From Lachnospiraceae bacterium UBA3638 (GTDB lineage Bacteria; Bacillota; Clostridia; Lachnospirales; Lachnospiraceae), in assembly GCA_002373595.1 (NCBI GenBank), contig DFKT01000093.1, positions 1-12,772 of the forward strand: DNA of 12,772 nucleotides, given 5' to 3'. This document shows positions 8,566-12,772 of the stretch, in pieces. Numbering within the stretch: the stretch's first letter is position 1; every line of letters starts with the position of its first letter. The notes beneath the pieces are model-generated. The model was given only the letters and a program-made list of their open reading frames with translations, was not told the origin of the DNA and did not search any database. The position numbers and the translations under genes were made by a program.

Positions 8566-8580
8566 ATGCCTTAAAGGCAT
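8566..8580. repeat. Inverted repeat at the chemoreceptor transcription start
   Basis: ATGCCTT-A-AAGGCAT is a perfect 7-bp inverted repeat with a one-base centre. It lies just downstream of the predicted minus-strand -10 box, covering about +1 to +15 of the chemoreceptor transcript. Its position suits an operator; the loop is too small for a stable RNA hairpin without opening inner pairs. Confidence 0.55.
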
Positions 8581-8586
8581 ATGGAT

Positions 8587-8615
8587 ATTATACTCCCGTG
8601 ATATGCTATATTCAA
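8587..8615 (-). promoter_or_regulatory. Sigma-A-type promoter of the chemoreceptor gene
   Basis: On the minus strand, TTGAAT (8615-8610) and a perfect TATAAT (8592-8587) are separated by 17 bases. The start point would be near 8580, giving a leader of about 42 bases ending in an AAGGAG ribosome binding site. No SigD motility-type promoter (TAAA then GCCGATAT) is seen in this gap. Confidence 0.75.
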
Positions 8616-8669
8616 TAAAATCAGGGGGGTAAAAACTAAGATTTATAAGGGTTTTACGGCTGTTTTTGG

Positions 8670-8698
8670 TTGACATCATAACGATTAACCGTTATACT
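8670..8698 (+). promoter_or_regulatory. Strong sigma-A-type promoter of the XRE regulator gene
   Basis: A perfect TTGACA (8670-8675) and TATACT (8693-8698) are separated by exactly 17 bases. Transcription should start near 8705, leaving a leader of about 34 bases with GGAGGT at 8725-8730. This is the best promoter in the window. It diverges from the chemoreceptor promoter, the two -35 boxes being about 55 bases apart. Confidence 0.85.
8678..8695. promoter_or_regulatory. Operator-like palindrome inside the regulator promoter
   Basis: ATAACGATTAACCGTTAT is an 18-bp dyad: arms ATAACG and CGTTAT are perfect and the centre TTAA is symmetric, with one mismatched pair (8684/8689). It fills the promoter spacer and overlaps the -10 box, so a bound protein would block RNA polymerase. 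Autoregulation by the adjacent XRE protein is the simplest reading, but it is inferred. Confidence 0.65.
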
Positions 8699-8738
8699 TT
8701 TTAAGTGGCTTATAAAAATATGACGGAGGTGTATCATT

Positions 8739-9464
8739 ATGATAAAAAGTATACTTGAACAACGCGGACTGACAGCTTTTAAACTGTCAAAGGAGACCGG
8801 ACTTCCTTATTCGACCGTGACCGATATCGTTACGGGCAAGACTGCCATTCAGAGCGTATCGGCTTCAGTGCTTTATAAACTCTCCAAGGCACTCGATATG
8901 AGCATGGAGCAGCTTTACATTGGAGATTCGTCAAACCGTGTATTTTATCTCGATAATGACGGCAGCAAGGTATGCGTATACGCCGGAGAAGTCATGTTCT
9001 CATTTGAGAGTGATGACAATCTTGTGGGATTTAGAAATATCACTTCCGTAAAGTCCAATATTGTATATGTTGACGCATATTTTAAGAATGAAGAAGGAAA
9101 GACTTTTGTTGAAGAGGAACAGATAGACCTCGATGACATCTTCGAAGGATATGAAGATCTCCTCAGATCAGAGTACAAAGTGATCCTCAGCTATCCCGGT
9201 GAGAGCAGGAGACGCTTTATTGAGCGTAATTCCGTATTGGTAAGCGACGGATTTGGCGTTATGTGCGGCGAGGGCGCTCCCGGAGAGGTTATAGCCGATA
9301 TATTTAATCTCAAGAGAAATACCGAGAAGACTTCGATCAGACTCCCGGATATGGCCGTGATATCCAGCAATATGAAGGATGGTATGAAAAAGCGCGCTAT
9401 AGCTGTTGCCGAAGATAACAAGGATGCCATTGAGTCCGAGATCAGGAGCAGGCTTCACATCTGA
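8739..9464 (+). CDS. XRE-family transcriptional regulator with an unrecognised C-terminal domain
   Basis: The 241-residue product starts at an ATG 8 bases after GGAGGT. Residues 1-60 form a helix-turn-helix of the XRE/Cro type: ILEQRGLTAFKLSKETGLP, then YSTVTDIVTGKT (24-35) with the recognition helix, and LYKLSKALDMSMEQLY (45-60). This domain resembles the short HTH proteins common in Clostridia. The remaining 180 residues are not recognised. About 66-115 looks strand-rich, 120-145 is acidic (VEEEQIDLDDIFEGYEDLL), and the end (about 199-241) is mostly helical and charged. No membrane segment or metal motif is visible. The promoter contains an operator-like palindrome, suggesting autoregulation. 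No toxin-like partner gene is adjacent. A repressor is more likely than an antitoxin, but the target is unknown. No terminator is seen after the stop, so readthrough into the kinase gene is possible. Confidence 0.85.
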   Translation: MIKSILEQRGLTAFKLSKETGLPYSTVTDIVTGKTAIQSVSASVLYKLSKALDMSMEQLYIGDSSNRVFYLDNDGSKVCVYAGEVMFSFESDDNLVGFRNITSVKSNIVYVDAYFKNEEGKTFVEEEQIDLDDIFEGYEDLLRSEYKVILSYPGESRRRFIERNSVLVSDGFGVMCGEGAPGEVIADIFNLKRNTEKTSIRLPDMAVISSNMKDGMKKRAIAVAEDNKDAIESEIRSRLHI

Positions 9465-9493
9465 TCAAAAGTATGTTAAAACCGTGACATTTA

Positions 9494-9522
9494 TTGACAT
9501 TGCCCTGCTAAAACGATAAACT
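9494..9522 (+). promoter_or_regulatory. Candidate sigma-A promoter of the kinase/membrane-protein operon
   Basis: A perfect TTGACA (9494-9499) is followed after 17 bases by TAAACT (9517-9522), a 4-of-6 match to the -10 consensus. The start would be near 9529, giving a leader of about 83 bases that contains a hairpin. Confidence 0.5.
9512..9521 (+). promoter_or_regulatory. Operator half-like box in the kinase promoter
   Basis: AACGATAAAC matches AACGATTAAC (8680-8689) of the regulator's operator at 9 of 10 bases and overlaps the -10 box. It lacks the second arm of the dyad and sits in a different register relative to -35, so it may be a weaker site or coincidence. Confidence 0.35.
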
Positions 9523-9552
9523 TTTTATATTCTTTAAAAGCTTATTTCAGAG

Positions 9553-9558
9553 TATAAT
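9553..9558 (+). promoter_or_regulatory. Second possible -10 box upstream of the kinase gene
   Basis: A perfect TATAAT, but the region about 17 bases upstream (TTCTTT) is a poor -35 box and there is no TGn extension. Transcription from it would start near 9565, just before the leader hairpin. Confidence 0.3.
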
Positions 9559-9572
9559 GTTTTGATCGGGCA

Positions 9573-9592
9573 CGGAGGGCGTATGCTCTCCG
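9573..9592 (+). promoter_or_regulatory. Leader hairpin upstream of the kinase gene
   Basis: CGGAGGGC (9573-9580) pairs with GCTCTCCG (9585-9592) over 8 bp with one G-T wobble, around a GTAT loop. Flanking GATC at 9564-9567 and 9593-9596 could extend it across a 5-base bulge. No T tract follows, so it is not a terminator. It buries a GGAGG sequence and leaves the AGGAG at 9603-9607 free. Confidence 0.5.
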
Positions 9593-9603
9593 GATCTTTA
9601 TGA
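9583..9603 (+). CDS. Possible six-codon leader peptide
   Basis: ATG CTC TCC GGA TCT TTA TGA encodes MLSGSL. It has GGAGG (9574-9578) 4 bases upstream, although the hairpin hides it. Its stop overlaps an ATG at 9600 that is in frame with the kinase (ATGA overlap). It may be chance; the arrangement suits translational coupling or a small regulatory upstream frame. Confidence 0.25.
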   Translation: MLSGSL

Positions 9604-9611
9604 GGAGATAT

Positions 9612-10238
9612 ATGGATACTGTAATCACGATAGGAAGACAATTCGGAAGTGCAGGAAGAGAGATAGGTGAGAAGGTTGCCGAGAGATTCGGCATTAAGTG
9701 CTATGATAAGGAGCTTCTCTCCAGAGCTGCCAAAGAGAGCGGATTCTGTGAGGAGATGCTTGAGAATCATGACGAGAGACCTACCAATTCATTTCTCTAC
9801 AATCTCGTTATGGACACTTATTCCTTCGGTTACAATTCCTCTTCATTTGTTGATATGCCTATTTCACACAAGGTTTTCCTTGCTCAGTTCGATACTATCA
9901 AGAAGATCGCATCCGAGGGACCTTGTGTAATAGTCGGAAGATGCGCTGATTATGCACTTACCGATTTTGAGAACAAGATCGATCTTTTCATCTACGGAAA
10001 CGAAGAGTGCCGTATCAAGAGAATAATGGAAAGATATTCGCTTGATGAGAATAAAGCGAAGGATATGATCGCCAAGAAGGATAAACAGCGTCAGAGCTAT
10101 TACAATTACTATTCCTCCAAGAAGTGGGGAAGAGCCGACAGCTATGACCTGTGCATCAATTCCAGCATCCTCGGTGTTGACGGTACTGTCCATCTCATCT
10201 GTCAGTACGTAGAGGACTTTGAACGGAGAAAGAAATAA
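9612..10238 (+). CDS. Cytidylate-kinase-like P-loop kinase
   Basis: The product has 208 residues from this start. An in-frame ATG at 9600 would add MRRY, but AGGAG (9603-9607) lies inside that extension and serves the ATG at 9612 (short spacing, 4 bases); family members also usually begin close to ITIGRQ. The P-loop is GRQFGSAGREIG (8-19), followed by YDKELL (31-36). CVIVGRCADYAL (105-116) and the lid-like stretch KKDKQRQSYYNYYSSKKWG (155-173) match the cytidylate-kinase-like family (Pfam Cytidylate_kin2). It differs from canonical Cmk, so the acceptor may not be CMP; by fold it should transfer a phosphate from ATP to a nucleotide or similar small molecule. Its stop codon touches the start of a polytopic membrane protein, suggesting one operon and perhaps a role in activating a substrate for glycan assembly. 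Family secure, substrate unknown. Confidence 0.88.
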   Translation: MDTVITIGRQFGSAGREIGEKVAERFGIKCYDKELLSRAAKESGFCEEMLENHDERPTNSFLYNLVMDTYSFGYNSSSFVDMPISHKVFLAQFDTIKKIASEGPCVIVGRCADYALTDFENKIDLFIYGNEECRIKRIMERYSLDENKAKDMIAKKDKQRQSYYNYYSSKKWGRADSYDLCINSSILGVDGTVHLICQYVEDFERRKK

Positions 10239-11585
10239 TTGAGTTCCAAAGTGCGTTTCCTTCATATGCTTTTAATGGCTGCATTTGCTGTATTTGCAGC
10301 CATTCTTGTGTTTAAGAATCCTGTATCGATAAACCCCGAATATATAATCGTTCCACCCGATGAGCCTACGAGGATATCCATTCCCAGGTTCATATTTGAG
10401 AACGGTTATCTTCCTCACGGGGACGAGGCTGATGTCATCCTTGGCGGATACGGCGGTTCGTATGCGTATTTTCCGGGATTCAGCTATATATTTATGGCGC
10501 TTTTTATGAAGATCGCTTCGCTTTTTGGCGCCGGAGAAGCAGGTCTTGTGATCGCAGCCAGGCTTGTAAACCTTATCATCGGACTGTTTACCTGCCATTT
10601 TGTTTGGAATATCGGAAAGCTGCTTTTTGAGAAGAGTCCTTTTAGACTGATGTTCTTTGCCATGACGATGTTCCTTCCGCAGATCGTATATGTAAATACC
10701 TATGTAAATCTCGATTCTATTGCTATCTGTGCGATATCAGTCATATTGTATTTCCTGCTTGGGATGAAGAAAAAAGGTGTGAGCGTAAGAAGTACTGTCG
10801 GTCTGGCTGTCGGTATAGTGCTTGCCACGCTGTCTTATTACAATACTTACGGTATCATACTCGGAGCGGCTCTTTTCTTCCCGTTTTTGTTTATAAAGGG
10901 TGATGCTGATACTGAAGGCAGGAAGTCCCGATCGGATACTAAGAAGATGGTCCGTTTCGGACTGATCGTAGTGGGAGTATGGTGCGTCGGTGCGCTATGG
11001 TGGTTTGTCAGGAACGCGATCCTTCATAACGGGGATTTCCTCGGCATGAGGACCTTACGTGAGGCTCAGACGCTCTTTAGAGAGCTCACGGGAGTTTATC
11101 CCACACCCACGCCTTTCTCAAAAGGACAGCCCATATATGCGCTCTTTACGATCAAGGGGCTTATGTACCAATTCTTCGCTTCATTTGTGGGCGTTTACGG
11201 ATGCATGAATATATTTGCGAACAAGCTTTTTTATCTTGTTTATTTGGCGATTTTCTTTGCAGGAGCCGTATTATTCGTGATATTTGGAAAAAAGAGCTCA
11301 TACAGCTCTTTTTACGGCATGCTCATACTCGATATCGCGATCACATACGGACTTTGGTATATATACTGCTATGCCTTTGATTATCAGTTCCAGGGCAGAT
11401 ACCTGCTTCCTGCGGCCATTCCGATGTTCATGATAGTAAGCAAAGGATATGAGAGACTGACGATTCGTATGGAGAGCAAATGGGAAGGTGCGAATTATAT
11501 TCCCTATATACTGACCGGTGTTTTGTTCGGACTGTTTTTGTATTATTATGTCTTCGTGGTTATGAAAGCTTACGCTTTGGTTTGA
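10239..11585 (+). CDS. Polytopic membrane protein, GT-C / DUF2142-like glycosyltransferase candidate
   Basis: The 448-residue product has roughly 11-13 hydrophobic segments, the first at about 10-26 and the last at about 421-443. After the first helix comes PPDEPTRISIP (39-49); an acidic pair (D41, E42) in the first outer loop is the usual catalytic or metal site of GT-C enzymes that take sugars from polyprenyl-phosphate donors. Near the C-terminus, QGRYLLP (385-391) matches the QGRY motif of DUF2142-like proteins. It starts at TTG immediately after the kinase stop (TAATTG), with GGAG 10 bases upstream. An ATG at codon 10 has no ribosome binding site, so TTG is preferred. The next gene begins one base after its stop. 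It probably moves a sugar onto a surface or lipid-linked glycan; the exact reaction is inferred from fold and motifs. Confidence 0.75.
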   Translation: MSSKVRFLHMLLMAAFAVFAAILVFKNPVSINPEYIIVPPDEPTRISIPRFIFENGYLPHGDEADVILGGYGGSYAYFPGFSYIFMALFMKIASLFGAGEAGLVIAARLVNLIIGLFTCHFVWNIGKLLFEKSPFRLMFFAMTMFLPQIVYVNTYVNLDSIAICAISVILYFLLGMKKKGVSVRSTVGLAVGIVLATLSYYNTYGIILGAALFFPFLFIKGDADTEGRKSRSDTKKMVRFGLIVVGVWCVGALWWFVRNAILHNGDFLGMRTLREAQTLFRELTGVYPTPTPFSKGQPIYALFTIKGLMYQFFASFVGVYGCMNIFANKLFYLVYLAIFFAGAVLFVIFGKKSSYSSFYGMLILDIAITYGLWYIYCYAFDYQFQGRYLLPAAIPMFMIVSKGYERLTIRMESKWEGANYIPYILTGVLFGLFLYYYVFVVMKAYALV

Positions 11586-11586
11586 T

Positions 11587-12772
11587 ATGATAAAAGATAC
11601 GGTTACTTTAACAAAAAAGCAGATAAGATGGGGCTTAGTTTACGGCATTGCAGCCCTTTTCAGGCTCTGGATAGGGCAGATGCTGGGCGTCTGGTTTCCG
11701 GGTGAGCAGGGTGCGGATGATGCGCTCATGATCCTGTATTCCGCATTTCCCAATTATTTCAGGGGTGCGGACCCTTCGTTTTGCATGCATAAAGAACTCG
11801 GAATGCCGCTCTTTTTACAGCTTGTAAATGCTTCCGGAATATCATATCCGGCTGTAATATCCCTCATTTGGGTGGCTTGCGCGCTGCTTATGGCCTTTAT
11901 CTGCGTAAATATCCTCAATGCGAGAAATGTCAAAGCCGGATCTGCAGTACCTTTCGCAGCATACATATTTACACTCTTTACGCCCTGCGCATTTGATATG
12001 TTCTGCGGGACCAGGCTTTACCGCGCAGGAATCCTCGGACCCATGTATCTCATGGTATTTGAGCTTCTTTTCATCATTTTGCTTTTGATATTTAAGGATC
12101 CAAAGAAAAAGAGCATTATCACGCTATCCGTATTCACAGCGTTTGTCTTTTCATTTACTTATTATGTCAAAGAGGACGGAATATGGCTCATTCCGGTTCT
12201 TCTTATGTTTGCTGTATTCTGGATCATATCCTGCATCGTTACCCATAAGGACTCTTTACTGCGCGCTTTTGTGATCGCTGTTATTCCTTTTGTTGTCTTT
12301 ATCCTGGTGACCGTAGCCTATAAAGGCATAAATTATAAGTATTTCGGTGTATTTGAGACCAATGTGCGCTCATCCGGCGAATCCGGAAAGTTTGTTGAGT
12401 ATATATACAAGATCGATTCCCCCGACAGGACTAATGAAATATGGGCTCCCAAGGATGCCATAGAGCAGGCTTTTGAAGTATCTGATACTCTTAAAGCTCA
12501 TCCCGAGCTTAAGGATGCTATTTATACTTCATTCTGGGTGGAGGGAAATATTGACGAACATCCCCTTCACGGAGATTTCCTCACCTGGACGCTCCAGGAT
12601 GCCATATATGACAGCGGTGTGTGCTCGAGCATCAAGGAAAAGGAAGCCTTCTTCGCACAGGTAAATTCCGAACTCAAAGCGGCTTTTAAGGACGGCAGAC
12701 TTAAGAAATGCTCGGATCGCATATCCATTGTATCATCAATAGGCCCCAAAACCGGACGTGAGATAGGAGAGG
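11587..12772 (+). CDS. Polytopic membrane protein of unknown function (3' end beyond window)
   Basis: The frame is open from ATG 11587 to the window edge: 395 codons and still incomplete. Membrane segments are visible at about 16-34, 84-109, 119-139, 151-169, 177-194, 197-217 and 225-245. A first outer loop has GADD (42-45), an acidic pair placed as in GT-C enzymes. Other marks are KELGMPLFLQL (69-79), TRLYRAGI (142-149) and YVKEDGIWLIP (193-203). I believe these features recur in an uncharacterised membrane family of gut Clostridia. A soluble region begins near 246, predicted outside, and continues through GDFLTWTLQDA (329-339) to the edge. There is one base between the previous stop and this ATG and no good ribosome binding site, so translation is probably coupled. 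A glycosyltransferase-like role is plausible from the acidic pair and context, but unproven. Confidence 0.7.
   Translation, partial: MIKDTVTLTKKQIRWGLVYGIAALFRLWIGQMLGVWFPGEQGADDALMILYSAFPNYFRGADPSFCMHKELGMPLFLQLVNASGISYPAVISLIWVACALLMAFICVNILNARNVKAGSAVPFAAYIFTLFTPCAFDMFCGTRLYRAGILGPMYLMVFELLFIILLLIFKDPKKKSIITLSVFTAFVFSFTYYVKEDGIWLIPVLLMFAVFWIISCIVTHKDSLLRAFVIAVIPFVVFILVTVAYKGINYKYFGVFETNVRSSGESGKFVEYIYKIDSPDRTNEIWAPKDAIEQAFEVSDTLKAHPELKDAIYTSFWVEGNIDEHPLHGDFLTWTLQDAIYDSGVCSSIKEKEAFFAQVNSELKAAFKDGRLKKCSDRISIVSSIGPKTGREIGE

Noticed and set aside
8581..8640. SigD (motility sigma factor) promoter for the chemoreceptor
   Set aside because: No TAAA followed by a GCCGATAT-like box was found on the minus strand; a sigma-A promoter with perfect TATAAT explains the region.
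8629..8657. GTAAAA/TTTTAC inverted repeat between the divergent promoters
   Set aside because: Only 6 AT-rich base pairs around a 17-base loop, expected by chance in such DNA.
8739..9464. Antitoxin half of a toxin-antitoxin pair
   Set aside because: The HTH head resembles some antitoxins, but neither neighbour looks like a toxin: one side is a chemoreceptor, the other a nucleotide-kinase-like protein.
1..12772. CRISPR array, insertion sequence, prophage or integration site
   Set aside because: No regularly spaced direct repeats, transposase or integrase frames, or terminal inverted repeats were seen; gene content and codon use look uniform.

Overview
The window looks like a chromosomal segment of a motile, anaerobic member of the Clostridia, most likely Lachnospiraceae (Butyrivibrio, Roseburia or Lachnospira type). 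This is inferred from moderate GC, Gram-positive ribosome binding sites (GGAGG), sigma-A promoters, and protein architectures common in that family: LacI-like sensors fused to GGDEF, Cache chemoreceptors and cytidylate-kinase-like proteins. No marker gene fixes the genus. There are no tRNAs, rRNAs, insertion sequences or CRISPR arrays.

Left edge (1-430): the 3' end of a ParE/RelE-type toxin gene, followed by a UUCG-capped terminator. A short leader with a GAAA-capped hairpin and a weak promoter lies before the next gene.

Cyclic-di-GMP region (430-6358, + strand): two adjacent, probably co-transcribed genes. The first encodes a 1329-residue PAS/GAF-GGDEF-degenerate GGDEF-EAL-PAS-PAS-PAS protein that could both make and degrade c-di-GMP. 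The second encodes a 633-residue cytosolic LacI-type ligand-binding domain fused to an intact GGDEF domain. Both intact GGDEF domains lack the inhibitory RxxD site. A strong bidirectional terminator separates this pair from a convergent gene.

Chemoreceptor (6448-8538, - strand): a double-Cache methyl-accepting chemotaxis protein with a clear promoter and an inverted repeat at its predicted transcription start. With the c-di-GMP enzymes, it suggests a locus tuning motile versus sessile behaviour to small ligands.

Right part (8739-12772, + strand): an XRE-type regulator with an unrecognised C-terminal domain, whose promoter carries a near-perfect 18-bp operator-like palindrome. Next come a cytidylate-kinase-like P-loop kinase behind a hairpin leader, a GT-C/DUF2142-like polytopic membrane protein, and a second polytopic membrane protein cut by the window edge. 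The last three are packed stop-to-start and probably form an operon for a lipid-linked or cell-surface glycan. A 10-base box resembling half of the operator also lies in the kinase promoter, so the regulator may control the operon.
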